Source: a virus
DNA length: 64,000 bases
Direction: 5' to 3' (one strand)
IMG/VR virus record: IMGVR_UViG_3300000117_000009
Coordinates: 1 to 64,000 of that record
Shown piece after piece: positions 10,701-20,303 of the stretch. The notes beneath the pieces were generated by a model that saw nothing but the letters and a program-made list of their open reading frames with translations, made no database searches and was not told where the DNA came from. The first letter of the stretch is position 1; each line of letters opens with the position of its first letter. A program made the translations under genes and the position numbers.

Positions 10701-11071
10701 TATTAATAGGACTTGAGGAAAGTGGAGTTTCTTTAGTAGAAGCAGATAAAAATGCTTTAGATGCTGCACCAATTATAAGAGAAATAGCAGCTTTAACAGG
10801 TCAAACTGGCGATTTAGCTAGATTAACAAAACAAGACGTTGATGCTCTAATGGCAGGACAATCGGAAAGATTTGTTGAATTGCAAGAAAGATTTGCTGAT
10901 TACTTAAGAGATCAGGCAAATGAACAAAAAGTAGTAGTAACAATTGATGGTTATGCAGTAACCGCACATTTATCACAGCTTCAAGCAGACCAGCACGCAA
11001 ATGCAGCATTCGGAAGAGGCAAAGCTACACATAAAGGCCAGAGTCACCCTGGCAGACTTGGAACAACATAA
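7718..11071 (+). CDS. Tape measure protein
   Basis: A 1117-residue protein, mostly helical. The N-terminal 70 residues are charged and coiled-coil-like. Hydrophobic stretches follow near residues 85-130 (with MALTALNAALSVGT) and again near residues 600-625 (GVLIRGLVVAVPAVANAVG), as expected for a protein that lines the tail tube and touches the membrane during DNA entry. The C-terminal part is charged and Asp/Glu/Lys-rich. Position between the chaperone pair and the baseplate genes is the standard one. At about 1.5 Å per residue it would set a tail of roughly 165 nm; that figure is inferred, not measured. Confidence 0.8.
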   Translation: MSDPDPKSGGLTPEEESKFGRKANERRKQSQSELNKKLQDGNDILEKSKRKTNQWADNIDNAINKTKKWASEQKDILMALTALNAALSVGTKLFKGFTFVLNKVISTASVFIKSMTTMPIIIGNMAGKLGNTVRTEITEVLGNATEGLKEFFDTASNGGGAVLNLGRIATSSLGSFQSVNSELTKLFGYGASGASNMIQQLGQGINSMGVFAELFAESTTQSTQSIIYFQKMTKGLGMSAEDTKYITLEAAKNGEHYFDTMLRVKNAADDASKKFGINRKRLSMGFFDLRKDIVNFGHLSEPALMAVVGKASQLGVSMESLKGVFSKFDTFESAASSAAQLQQAFGMNVDALKLIKAEDPTEIVEMFRQSMLMTGRSFDDLNRHEKSLMASHTGMSAETLKSVMNYRTLGKSFEEIKKIMNDQKPEERHIKAMKDMNSSVTEVKKTIEGKGFFENFADGVKTTIMYNSKLGKSYRNVSKRMEQFYEEGLSLNKAQKKMLNQALSPLTNIVDSIIGKNGPFSKGTFTKFKNQALKQLSEFTKDVFGDSKGRGKKDIRDAQSKWQKKLKNILSFDNIMKDQSFLGKIYRTSGKIIGVLIRGLVVAVPAVANAVGEFFTQGLSRIDDVFDSNSGMGRKIKKWLGFSDEEAPKIFESINTALKDMKETFLGKSGKDGVISRALNYSLSIFRNLGKLIVDGIVDNKDVLFELFDDLTLGFFSNFDKYASRSSFFSMFYDEDKMLGMGKKALMEKAKREGAENVINEKLAELGDRDQQESIGDSVDEGQHYLLGEISGLARLISRGDKDKRLDKAQNDLLFSLQSTAEGSAGLFIQDMFEGGEDKFDISAKSKEMDKLFGEGSAKAINKMYNDRVTELNKLFIAQGMSEGDAAKRAGDKAKNDGGRIGMMMELVQKRLGDIRRESTMSDEQIRVRDDQKMLDGLFQAANKREREVAELNQISPDNYYAANYDEGYHGEHTIKNAKTGEAVKMQVGAATADVLIGLEESGVSLVEADKNALDAAPIIREIAALTGQTGDLARLTKQDVDALMAGQSERFVELQERFADYLRDQANEQKVVVTIDGYAVTAHLSQLQADQHANAAFGRGKATHKGQSHPGRLGTT

Positions 11072-11322
11072 TGTATAAACTAGATTTAAAAGACAAAGTT
11101 TTTAATGAATTAAAGTTACCAGAAATATTTGCGTTAGCAATTTCAGAAAAACTTGATAAACCATATGACGAGTGCTTAAAGTTATTAGAAACGTTAACAG
11201 AAGAAAAAATCAAAAGTGTAGAAAAAACTTTTTTTGAGTTAGGCCAGCAAAGCAACATAAGTATAGATAAACCTAAAGATATTGATGATTTTATCAAAGG
11301 TAACGATGTTATAAAAGGATAA
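11071..11322 (+). CDS. Small tail-module protein, unknown
   Basis: An 83-residue, charged, mainly helical protein that I do not recognise. Its ATG overlaps the tape-measure stop codon by one base (TAATG), and the next gene begins immediately after its stop, so it is translationally coupled and belongs to the tail operon. A role in tape-measure or baseplate assembly is inferred from position only. Confidence 0.6.
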   Translation: MYKLDLKDKVFNELKLPEIFALAISEKLDKPYDECLKLLETLTEEKIKSVEKTFFELGQQSNISIDKPKDIDDFIKGNDVIKG

Positions 11323-13965
11323 ATGATGCCTAAGTATGTTCTTTCACCAGACGGATCTATAAAAGATTTAAGTAAGCTCTTGAGCATTAAAAATGATGAA
11401 ATCGCTGAAAAGATAAGTAAACCTATAGTAGCCCAAGGCGGATCACATTATGCAGAAGAAAAAAACTTAGGAGCCATTTCAAATGCAAACTTGCCTTTCC
11501 TTACAGCTGCAGATAGCTTTTTAGAGAGTAATAATAGACTTGGAAGCATTTCTGAATCTATAGCCAGTGGTGAAAAAAAGCATATTATTGGAACTGAAAC
11601 TGTAGATGTAGGTTCTGATAACTTTGTTAGTGGGTCAAGAGACGATAACTTTCTTGCAAATCCTTCGTTTGGCGGTGATGAAAATATACAATATTATAAA
11701 AACTTTAATAACTATTTAGGAGTAAATGAAATATTTGCTTCTGAGTTAGAAATGGCAGCAGGTTTAGAGCTATCTACCTTTGGTTTTAAAGATATTACTA
11801 AACTTATATTTATGTTTGACTATATTCTTGAAGCATCTGTATATATTGCAGCAATTGAAGGCATACTTGCAGTTGAAAATTTTGCTTTTGATGCGGCTGG
11901 TCGCAAAACTACAACAAATATTGAGAATGACTATCAAATGGAGCTAGGCAATTATGGACCAATAAATTATTCAGCTTTAACAAGGTATATACACGAACAC
12001 TTAAGATATCCTAAAGACAAAAGAACAAAGATGGGTTTTGGCGGCATTGCTGAAAGACTGGGTGCTTTTTATGTTGGACTAAGTTTCTATGTTAACTCAG
12101 ATCCGCTATTGTTTATAGAAAAGTTTTCTGGGTACAATCAAGAAAAATTTGGAAACTTAGGCTTTACTAGTGGTTTACTTACAAGCAAAAATGCTTCTCT
12201 AGAGTTACTGTATAATATGGGGTATTATATTGTTGAATCGATATTGAATTTGTCAAGTATTGGGAGTAATAGACTACTTATGCTTGTTAGAAGATTTAAT
12301 CAAAAAAGCGACTGGGTGACAAATAAACTTTATAAAGCAAAATCAAATGCCTCGTTTGCATCAGGTGACAATCCTGTTGAAAAGTTCATGGTTGAATTAA
12401 ATCACTATTATGTGACGTTTATTATTGAAAGAATTAATATTGGATTAAAAGCAAAAAAATATTATAAAAATAATAAAAGCTCAAGATATAAACTTAATAG
12501 ATCAGGCCGCGCAAAAGACAGTATTACAGGTTTTTCAAAAGTCGATGTTTCATATAAAAATGGAATTGAAAAAGTAAATAATATAAAAAAAATTGACGGT
12601 GATAAAAGACTTGAAAAGAAACAGAGCATATCAATATCTGCTTTACCACAAGCTTTTATTATGCCTAAAAGCATGTACAAAAGTTCTGCTTATAACGGTC
12701 TTGGGGAAAAGTTTTTAGAAGAACACGTAAAAAATTATTTTATAAAAACAGAAAAGTCACAGCAAAGACTTTCAAATGAAACTGTTAAAAAGTTTGAAGC
12801 TTTTTATGAAAAAGAGATGGTCCCTTTTTATTTTCAAGACTTGCGAACAAATGAAATCTTAGGCTTTCATGCTTTTGTTGAGTCTTATAGCGATTCTTTT
12901 TCACCACAATATAATGAAACAGCGCCAGGTTACGGCAGAGTTGATAAAGTTTATCACTATATGAATACTTCAAGACAAATACAAGTCTCTTTTATGTTAG
13001 TATCAATGTCAAAAGAAGATCATGACTTAATGTGGTATCAAATCAACAAGCTTGTTTCTATGGTATACCCACAATGGAGTCGAGGTTTTAAAAATACTGA
13101 TTTAGATCCGAATGGAAACCTTGGGTTTGAATATCCATTTACACAAGTTCCAACTGCATCTCCGCTTATTAGAATGAGATTTGGTGATGTTTTTAAATCA
13201 AATTATACAAAACATGCTATAAACAAAATACACGGTATGGGTCAAGGCAAAGAATCTGTAAGTTTAGAAACCAATCGTGAACTTGGTGGTGCTATTGGCG
13301 GTGCTATTGGCGGTGCTATTGGCGGTGCTATTGGCGGTGCTATTGGCGGAATCTTTGACAACGTCGAAATAAAGAGCTATGTGTTACCTGGAGAATACTA
13401 CTGTTCAGAAATAACTGCTGTAACAGAAGATTCTAAAGTCGAAGTTGTTAGAAACTTAGAAGAAATAGAAATTATAGCAGAGACAGATAAAATTGTAACT
13501 TTTAAGATTATAAGTAATCCATCTGAAACTCTCAAGAAAAAGCAATATCAGGCTGATTTAAAAAGTATTGTAAAGTATCACAGTTTGCCGAATAAGATTA
13601 GAGAAGATATAGATACAATTACAGTTGACGCTGAAGCTATAACTGTAAAGAAGCACTTTGAAGACTATGTTGATGCTTTTGATGCCAATGGAAATGTAAA
13701 TAATCCTCTGACGGCAGCTTATGAAACAACGCTAGGTAAAGGTTTAGCAGGATTTATAGGTAACTTAGGAATTCAAGCAACTGATGCTTTGTGGGAAACT
13801 CAAGTTATTGGTTCAAAAGCGCCGATGTCTGTTAAGATAGATATATCGTTTAATCCGATACATGATATTGCTCCTGGCCTTGATGCAGATGGTATGATGA
13901 GAGCACCAGTTTACAATACAGGAAAAATAATTAATTCTTTATACGGCGATGTTTACGAAGATTAG
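11323..13965 (+). CDS. Large baseplate structural protein
   Basis: An 880-residue protein. The region at residues about 505-600 has FYFQDLRTNEILGFHAF, then YGRVDKVYHYMNTSRQI, then MWYQINKLVSMVYPQWS. I associate this set with baseplate or tube-end proteins of large myoviruses. A run of five GAIG repeats near residue 656 is encoded by five perfect 12-bp units (13288-13347) and probably forms a flexible, membrane-like or low-complexity link. The C-terminal 200 residues are strand-rich and end in a part with ISFNPIHDIAPGLDADG. Neighbours are a tail gene and a gp53-like gene. No enzymatic motif is visible. Confidence 0.65.
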   Translation: MMPKYVLSPDGSIKDLSKLLSIKNDEIAEKISKPIVAQGGSHYAEEKNLGAISNANLPFLTAADSFLESNNRLGSISESIASGEKKHIIGTETVDVGSDNFVSGSRDDNFLANPSFGGDENIQYYKNFNNYLGVNEIFASELEMAAGLELSTFGFKDITKLIFMFDYILEASVYIAAIEGILAVENFAFDAAGRKTTTNIENDYQMELGNYGPINYSALTRYIHEHLRYPKDKRTKMGFGGIAERLGAFYVGLSFYVNSDPLLFIEKFSGYNQEKFGNLGFTSGLLTSKNASLELLYNMGYYIVESILNLSSIGSNRLLMLVRRFNQKSDWVTNKLYKAKSNASFASGDNPVEKFMVELNHYYVTFIIERINIGLKAKKYYKNNKSSRYKLNRSGRAKDSITGFSKVDVSYKNGIEKVNNIKKIDGDKRLEKKQSISISALPQAFIMPKSMYKSSAYNGLGEKFLEEHVKNYFIKTEKSQQRLSNETVKKFEAFYEKEMVPFYFQDLRTNEILGFHAFVESYSDSFSPQYNETAPGYGRVDKVYHYMNTSRQIQVSFMLVSMSKEDHDLMWYQINKLVSMVYPQWSRGFKNTDLDPNGNLGFEYPFTQVPTASPLIRMRFGDVFKSNYTKHAINKIHGMGQGKESVSLETNRELGGAIGGAIGGAIGGAIGGAIGGIFDNVEIKSYVLPGEYYCSEITAVTEDSKVEVVRNLEEIEIIAETDKIVTFKIISNPSETLKKKQYQADLKSIVKYHSLPNKIREDIDTITVDAEAITVKKHFEDYVDAFDANGNVNNPLTAAYETTLGKGLAGFIGNLGIQATDALWETQVIGSKAPMSVKIDISFNPIHDIAPGLDADGMMRAPVYNTGKIINSLYGDVYED
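13288..13347 (+). repeat. Five perfect 12-bp tandem repeats inside a baseplate gene
   Basis: The unit GGTGCTATTGGC is repeated five times without a mismatch and in frame, giving a Gly-Ala-Ile-Gly run in the baseplate protein. Perfect identity at the nucleotide level suggests recent slippage expansion. Confidence 0.95.
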
Positions 13966-13995
13966 CAAGGCATTTGCTTAGAAGAGGCTTGAAAA

Positions 13996-14283
13996 ATGGC
14001 AGAAGAAATTAGTAGATTTTATATAAAAGATGGGCAAGAAATAAGTTTAAATTCAAAAATATTTCGTGCTGTTCAAAATAAATCAATACCTTTTAAGGAG
14101 AAAATAACAAAGGTTGGTGATAGACTTGATCACATCGCGTATGAAGCATATGGTAATGCTAAACTTTGGTGGATTATTGCAGCAGCTAGTGGAATAGGCT
14201 GGTGGCTTCAAGTTTCTGATGGGATTGTCTTAAAAATTCCTCTAGATATTGAAGATATTAAAAATTTAGCGGAGAATAACTAA
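13996..14283 (+). CDS. LysM-like baseplate protein, gp53-like
   Basis: A 95-residue protein. Residues about 32-84 fit the LysM-like pattern of phage gpX/gp53 proteins: VGDRLDHIAYEAYGNAKLWW, then a hydrophobic helix, then DGIVLKIP. In T4, gp53 is a baseplate wedge protein that joins wedges around the hub. Here it lies between two large baseplate proteins, which fits. Its stop overlaps the next start by one base. GAGGC lies upstream of the ATG as ribosome site. Confidence 0.75.
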   Translation: MAEEISRFYIKDGQEISLNSKIFRAVQNKSIPFKEKITKVGDRLDHIAYEAYGNAKLWWIIAAASGIGWWLQVSDGIVLKIPLDIEDIKNLAENN

Positions 14284-17200
14284 TGCCTCCTATAAAAAAA
14301 AGTGCTCAAGTTTATGAACAGTCACTCAATGCATTGGCAGCTGCAAATATGCATAAATATGTTGATTCACAAAACCCAGTTGATGTTTTACAAAAACTAT
14401 TAAATGTGCCAAGATTAGACACCATTGACGAAAAAAAACAAAATCAAATTATAAAAGATTTTTTTACGCTAGTAGCAAATCTATTCCAGTCAATAACAAC
14501 AAGAGGACTTTTTACTTATGAAATATTTGATTATATTGTCAAGAAAATAGAACATATTGTACAAAAAGAATTAAAGCTTAGTCCAGAAGCACAAAAAAAA
14601 CAAGGTAAATTATTAGGAGCACTAATTGCAGATTATGTTTGCATTTTTCACAAAGACTACTATTTTGATAGTAAGGCAATAGAACACTTTAAATTAGAAG
14701 AAGGTAATAAGGATACTTTAAGAGGTGCAATATCAAGAGAAGTTTTTAAATCTTTATTTCACTTTAATCAAGGAATTAATAGCACATCGGAACTTGATAG
14801 TAAAAACGAATCTAGATATGGAACGCCGTACGCGGGTGACCTTAAAGATTCAGACGTTATTGTAGGTCGACCACATTTAAGAGTATTACCTAATGTTGCA
14901 TGTTTTTTAAACTTGGAAAAAACAACAAAAAATAATTTAGAACAAAAAGTCTCTGAAATAAATGTTAATAAAAACATAGAGAACCCTACAAAATCAGAAC
15001 CTTCTTTGTCTGTTATACTATTAAATAATAGAAACATAAGATGTGGAACAAAAAATTCTTTAGAACTTTCTGCTTTTTTTAATAGCATTTCAAATTTAGA
15101 ATTTTCTAAAGCTTTTCCTTATTTTAACGTGACTTTTATTTTGCCAAACACTTCTAAACAAGATATCACAAATGTTTTTAAAACTGCAACTTTAAATCAG
15201 TTTATGTTTGGTTCAAGAACTGAAGGCGTAACAGGTAACTACAATAAGTTTGAAGGTAAAATAGTAGAAAGAAATGACAGAATAGGTGTAACAACAAATC
15301 TATCAGTATTTGCAACGCCTCAAACAGCTATTAACATGAATGAAAAAGTAGGGCATAGAGACATATATAATGAAAGTGATAAAAAGTTAAGACTTACATC
15401 TGTGCACAATAAAACTTCTCCTTTTATGACTTTAAAAAGCTTTGAAATTGATATTGCGCCAACAACAGGCCTAATGTCTTTTAAATCAGGTAGAATATCA
15501 ATGGTTCTTCATGATAGAACAAGAATGGGTGATATTGCTCCTTTTATTAAACCTGATCTATTTGGTGCTTTTGGCGCAGAAATATCTGTAGAATATGGCT
15601 GGACTCATCAAGACGCAGGAAAATTAAATGCGCAGAACAGCCCGATTAATCCGATAGGTGACTTTTTAAATTCATCTGTATGTTTAGAAAAATATATGAT
15701 TACAAATTCACAGTTTTCAATAACAGCATCTGGAGAAGTAGAAATTAATCTTTCTATTGCAATGAAAGGTCCTATTGATTTAAGACAAACTGAAGTTGTT
15801 GAATTTACACGAATTTCAATTCAAAGAAACGCGTTTGATGCAGCACAACAAAGATATCTTAGAGCTGTAGGTGATCTTCAAGAAGAATTAGGCACAAATA
15901 GAACAACTCCCTCTTATGACAGGACAATCACAGCATCTGCAAATGGGTTTAACAACTCTTTTACTGGAAGATATACAGAAAAATATAATAAACCTAAAAA
16001 AGGCAAAAAAAAGAAAACATTCACTGAAGAGTATAAAAGGGCTCAAGGTGCTATCAATAAACTTTCATTAATATCTAAAGCTTTATTGTCAATAGAAGAA
16101 GTCGCTTTTAGCGGAACAAGTCAATCCTTTCAATTAGACAGAAAGAAATTTACTAATAATAAAAGATTAAGAGATAAAAAAGCTTATATTGTTGACATAC
16201 GTGATATAGCGGGCTTAGGTGATAGGCTTAGTGAAAAAGGAGTAATAACAGCTGCTAAAACTGTTCAAAGAGCTGATCTTGATGAAAAAATACAGGCTCT
16301 ACAACAACGCGCGGATATTTTAAGAAACGCCGGCAAAGACGCAGACGCGTTTGAAGTCAATGCCCAAATTCAAACGCTGAATCAGCAAGCTTTAAATAGT
16401 GTATCAAGCATATCACGTGACACAATTATTAGCTTAGGTAACGCGATTAGTAATCTTTCTATTCAACTCCAAAAAATCATAGATGACAATGATAAGCTAA
16501 AGAAGCAAATTCAAAGTTATATAAATAATTTAATTGGAGGTTTGCAAATTACTGATCTTTTTTACGATGGTAGTCTAGGTAATGCTTATGAAAGCATACC
16601 ATCATTAAGAAGTATTAGCTTTGAGCCAAAAGATTATATTACATTTGGAAGTTTTTTAGTATCTTTAGCAAGCAGTCATATGATTACTCTTCAAAAATAT
16701 GACGAAATTCAATTTGTTTTTCACAACGTAAATGAAAAAGCTGGATTATGTTCAAGCTTTGGCGCGCCGTCACAAAATTTACTGCAGACCCAAAATCAAC
16801 AGCAAGTTACAGACGAAGAAGCCAGAAGTCAGGGTTTAAGCATAGCATCTTTATTGTTAGAAAAACAAAGGCTTGAGATTTATTTACAAGACTTATTTGA
16901 AAAAAATGCCAAAATTACTGTTGAATCTTTAATTAGTCAAATTATTACAAACTTTGTTGTAACAAAAGATAACCCATGTTATGGATTACAAGATTTCTTT
17001 GAAAGAAAAGATTTTAAGTCTCCTGTAAAGCCTAAAAAAGAAAAAAAAGATGCCAAAATATCATCTAATGCGAGCATGACTCTACGTTTAAATGAGTTTT
17101 ATTATGGTAATAAAAAAAATGCAAAGGTCTTATATGATTCTGAAGGTGTGTTTGTACCACCAACAATCCAGTTGAGTTTTGATGCATTATCAGACGTTAC

Positions 17201-20180
17201 TAATTTAGACAAGACAATTTTAAGAATTAGTGTATATGACAGAAATGATAATCCGTATCAATCAATAAGTAATTGTTTTAATCAAGGTGATGACATAAGT
17301 CATAAAGGCATAAAACAATTACTAAGAACTGCAAAAGAACTTGAAAACAATAAAAAAAGAAAAGACATACTTAAAGGCAAAAAAAAGAGAACAAAATCAC
17401 AGAAAGCTGAGCTTAATACTTTAAACAGTATAATAGATGATCAAACAAAAGTGTCAAAAAAGCTTTATGGAAAAGTAATTGGTAAAGACGGTATTTTTGA
17501 AAGAGTCACTATAGGTGACAAAGAATTATTTAGGTTTAAGTCTGGAAAAGGATTCCTTGATATAAAAAAAAGAACAAGATCTTTAATGCCAACAGCAACA
17601 TTTGCAAGTGAACATAGTGCATTAATAAGTGCATCTGCAGCAACTGTCAATGAAGCAAAGTTAAATACAGTTTATATTACTAATCAAAATAGAAACAATA
17701 CAGCAGAATTAAACGGTAATGTGATCGTTGATATGCCTCTAAGAGTTTTACCTTCGCAAGTATCTATTGAAACTTTTGGTTGTCCATGGGCAAGTTTTGG
17801 TCAATATATTTTTGTTGACTTTGAAACAGGAACAACTTTAGATAATTCTTATGCTGTTACAAGCATTAAGCATACACTTACTCCCGGAAACTTTAAAACA
17901 TCATTGTCTTTGTCTTATGGCGATGTCTTTGGTAAATATGAAGGTTTAGCAGATGGATTTAACAACCTTATTGCTGGCAAGTTTGACTCATTAGCTGATG
18001 AGAGCATAGAAGTTGAAGAACTAAAGGATCAAACTAAAAATCAGAAAGCAGCTGAAGAAACAGAAGCAGAAAGTCAAGCTTTAAAAAATCCTGTTTCTAA
18101 AAATAATCCAAGTGCAGGACAGCCAAAGACTATTACGCCAAGCAGAGCATCGCCAAAAGACAAAGCTAATTTTAAAAAAGCAAAGAAAGTTGAAAAGAAA
18201 TTAAAAAGATCTACAAAACCAACAGCATCAGTAAAAAAGACAAAAACTACAAAAAATATACAAGTATTAGACGTGACTAAAGGTGTTTATACTTTACAAA
18301 AAATATTTAATGTAAACAGCGTTGAGTCTGCTATACAATTTAGTGATAGATATAATATCTGTGTGTATGGATCAAGCGAAAACCATATATTCGATATTTA
18401 CAAAAATCCATATCTTAAAATAAAAAAAGACATTGAAAATTTAAAAAAAATAATTGACAAATTTAAAAGCACAACAGGGTTTGAAAGCGTTCAGATTAGA
18501 GAGCGTATCAGTCATGCGATTCATCTTAGTTTTGATTCTAATTACGACCGTAATTACAAAGAAATAATCAGCAAAATTCTCACACTGACTCGCGAGTCTT
18601 CTGAGCGCTTGCGAGAATTAATTAAAATTTTTCATAACATCAAAGATTTTTTTACTAAACAACATATATTTGATTTTGTTTACTTAAATGATGATAGTTT
18701 AGAGTCTGATAGACAGATAGCAGCTTATTCTATAAATACAAATCCTAAGACGTTTGAAGAAGCAATAAGTAGGCATATTATTAAAACAAAAGGCAACAAT
18801 ATTTCAAATGTTCTATTACGTCTTGGAGTAATTACATCAAGTCTTCATAAAACAATTGATTTTGATAGTTTTTATAGAATATTAAGCGTTAAAGAAAAAA
18901 TACAACCGACACCTTATAAAACTATAATACCTGACGTGGTTAAACAAACGAAAGACTTTTATAGTATATTTGGAATAGTTGTACACAATAAAACGTTGGA
19001 TCATGCATATTTTTATTATGTAAAGATACCAAACTTAGGATTAATTTATGAACTTACATTAAAAGCTGGCACTAATGAATTTTCTATTTCCGAAATTGAG
19101 CGCCTATTTCCTAATGCTCCTTTTGAATTTGTACAAAATCTAAAAAAAACGTACTTGAATTCATCAAATCTTCCTTTAAAAAGTTATATACAAACACAGT
19201 CTATAAAAGATGAAGATATTCTTTCTGAAGCATTCTTAATAAGCGATGCTACAGGAAAAAACACTAATGTTTTTCTTGATGATGGTTTTGTTCTACCCGA
19301 TAATCTAGAACCAGAAAAAGAATTTGACTATGAATTTTATATTAACAATGTTTTTAATAGTACTGAGAGTAAACTTTTTGCTAAATATAGCGACGATAAG
19401 AAGAAATTTTATAACAAAAAGTCTATAGCACATACGCTAAATGATTTTATAAAAAGCGATGAACTTGCTTTACATCTGTACGAATTAAATCTGGATAAAG
19501 CAAAATTTATTAATAACATCTCTAAAAATATAAGTTTAGATAATGAAACTTATGTGGATCCGTTTGAAATTGAAATAGAAAATTTTTATTTTCCAGGCAA
19601 AAATGCGTCGTTTCAAAATAAAAAAAATCGGCGGGACTCAGATTACGATGACAGTATATCTTCTTTGTCTAATAAATTTAGTTTAAGCGACACATTCTAT
19701 AGGGGTTATAATCTAACTGGATCTCATAAGCTTGTATTTCTTTTCAAAGCTGAATACTATAAAGATAAGGCTGATCAAACGCGCTGGGATAACCAAGTAG
19801 GTAATTTCAATTTTTTTAGATGCTATTATACAATATTTATTATTATTGTTGAATATTTTAATATAAATAGAGGAGAAGCTTCTTTAGATGATGATGAGAT
19901 ACTTCCACAATTAAAGAAAGATGAATACGTAGTCTTGAATGAAAAAATAAATGCTTCACATGCTTTGTACATTTATAATATATTATTAGAAAAATTTAAA
20001 TCTAGAATAGATTTTGGGTCCTCTTCTGAAGATGAAGATGAAAATAAGTTAAAGAAACAAACACAACTTGCGGTTAAAATTTTTAAAGAAGTTTGTTTCT
20101 TTACTGATGATAAAAAATACTCATCCGCGCCATTTGAAAACGTGTATAGCTTGATAGAGACTCCTCCGGAAAACCTATAA
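14283..20180 (+). CDS. Very large baseplate hub-like structural protein
   Basis: A 1965-residue protein. Residues about 360-520 hold a strand-rich region with APTTGLMSFKSGRISMVLHD and EISVEYGWTH, and residues about 1135-1225 hold LRVLPSQVSIETFGCPWASF, then YAVTSIKHTLTPGNFKTSLS, which resembles the strand order of hub proteins of the gp27/gpD type. Coiled-coil and Lys/Glu-rich linkers lie between (residues about 560-750 and 1240-1320). The last 650 residues are rich in Asn, Lys and Tyr and resemble nothing I know. Length far exceeds T4 gp27 (391 residues), so this may be a fusion of hub and accessory domains. Structural role is likely; the exact part is inferred. Confidence 0.6.
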   Translation: MPPIKKSAQVYEQSLNALAAANMHKYVDSQNPVDVLQKLLNVPRLDTIDEKKQNQIIKDFFTLVANLFQSITTRGLFTYEIFDYIVKKIEHIVQKELKLSPEAQKKQGKLLGALIADYVCIFHKDYYFDSKAIEHFKLEEGNKDTLRGAISREVFKSLFHFNQGINSTSELDSKNESRYGTPYAGDLKDSDVIVGRPHLRVLPNVACFLNLEKTTKNNLEQKVSEINVNKNIENPTKSEPSLSVILLNNRNIRCGTKNSLELSAFFNSISNLEFSKAFPYFNVTFILPNTSKQDITNVFKTATLNQFMFGSRTEGVTGNYNKFEGKIVERNDRIGVTTNLSVFATPQTAINMNEKVGHRDIYNESDKKLRLTSVHNKTSPFMTLKSFEIDIAPTTGLMSFKSGRISMVLHDRTRMGDIAPFIKPDLFGAFGAEISVEYGWTHQDAGKLNAQNSPINPIGDFLNSSVCLEKYMITNSQFSITASGEVEINLSIAMKGPIDLRQTEVVEFTRISIQRNAFDAAQQRYLRAVGDLQEELGTNRTTPSYDRTITASANGFNNSFTGRYTEKYNKPKKGKKKKTFTEEYKRAQGAINKLSLISKALLSIEEVAFSGTSQSFQLDRKKFTNNKRLRDKKAYIVDIRDIAGLGDRLSEKGVITAAKTVQRADLDEKIQALQQRADILRNAGKDADAFEVNAQIQTLNQQALNSVSSISRDTIISLGNAISNLSIQLQKIIDDNDKLKKQIQSYINNLIGGLQITDLFYDGSLGNAYESIPSLRSISFEPKDYITFGSFLVSLASSHMITLQKYDEIQFVFHNVNEKAGLCSSFGAPSQNLLQTQNQQQVTDEEARSQGLSIASLLLEKQRLEIYLQDLFEKNAKITVESLISQIITNFVVTKDNPCYGLQDFFERKDFKSPVKPKKEKKDAKISSNASMTLRLNEFYYGNKKNAKVLYDSEGVFVPPTIQLSFDALSDVTNLDKTILRISVYDRNDNPYQSISNCFNQGDDISHKGIKQLLRTAKELENNKKRKDILKGKKKRTKSQKAELNTLNSIIDDQTKVSKKLYGKVIGKDGIFERVTIGDKELFRFKSGKGFLDIKKRTRSLMPTATFASEHSALISASAATVNEAKLNTVYITNQNRNNTAELNGNVIVDMPLRVLPSQVSIETFGCPWASFGQYIFVDFETGTTLDNSYAVTSIKHTLTPGNFKTSLSLSYGDVFGKYEGLADGFNNLIAGKFDSLADESIEVEELKDQTKNQKAAEETEAESQALKNPVSKNNPSAGQPKTITPSRASPKDKANFKKAKKVEKKLKRSTKPTASVKKTKTTKNIQVLDVTKGVYTLQKIFNVNSVESAIQFSDRYNICVYGSSENHIFDIYKNPYLKIKKDIENLKKIIDKFKSTTGFESVQIRERISHAIHLSFDSNYDRNYKEIISKILTLTRESSERLRELIKIFHNIKDFFTKQHIFDFVYLNDDSLESDRQIAAYSINTNPKTFEEAISRHIIKTKGNNISNVLLRLGVITSSLHKTIDFDSFYRILSVKEKIQPTPYKTIIPDVVKQTKDFYSIFGIVVHNKTLDHAYFYYVKIPNLGLIYELTLKAGTNEFSISEIERLFPNAPFEFVQNLKKTYLNSSNLPLKSYIQTQSIKDEDILSEAFLISDATGKNTNVFLDDGFVLPDNLEPEKEFDYEFYINNVFNSTESKLFAKYSDDKKKFYNKKSIAHTLNDFIKSDELALHLYELNLDKAKFINNISKNISLDNETYVDPFEIEIENFYFPGKNASFQNKKNRRDSDYDDSISSLSNKFSLSDTFYRGYNLTGSHKLVFLFKAEYYKDKADQTRWDNQVGNFNFFRCYYTIFIIIVEYFNINRGEASLDDDEILPQLKKDEYVVLNEKINASHALYIYNILLEKFKSRIDFGSSSEDEDENKLKKQTQLAVKIFKEVCFFTDDKKYSSAPFENVYSLIETPPENL

Positions 20181-20207
20181 TAGTTTGAAGGCTGGCCGAT
20201 TCCGGAG
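20164..20207 (+). other. Inverted repeat across the end of the baseplate gene
   Basis: CTCCGGAA at 20164-20171 and its exact complement TTCCGGAG at 20200-20207 are separated by 28 bases. They span the stop codon of the large hub-like gene and stand out as GC-rich in an AT-rich region. An RNA hairpin that ends or protects the tail transcript is possible. No T run follows, so a classic terminator is not supported. Confidence 0.4.
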
Positions 20208-20303
20208 AATGATGAAAGGATACCAAAAGCTATAAATAATTCATAATTTATTAGTTTATAATATTATATGTAAATTTATATTTTATTTTATATAGTATAA
20301 TAC
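20181..20303. other. Boundary between the late tail module and the replication module
   Basis: This 123-base gap is one of the longer gaps in the window. It holds the right arm of the inverted repeat, a TATAAATA box at 20231-20238, and a promoter of the early type ending right at the next ATG. No small gene is visible. Confidence 0.6.
20267..20296 (+). promoter_or_regulatory. Early-type promoter, next gene possibly leaderless
   Basis: TATGTAAA at 20267-20274 (one mismatch to the TGTGTAAA family), 16 bases, then TATAGT at 20291-20296. The ATG of the polymerase gene is at 20304, only seven bases after the -10 box, so transcription would start at or next to the ATG. Confidence 0.5.
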
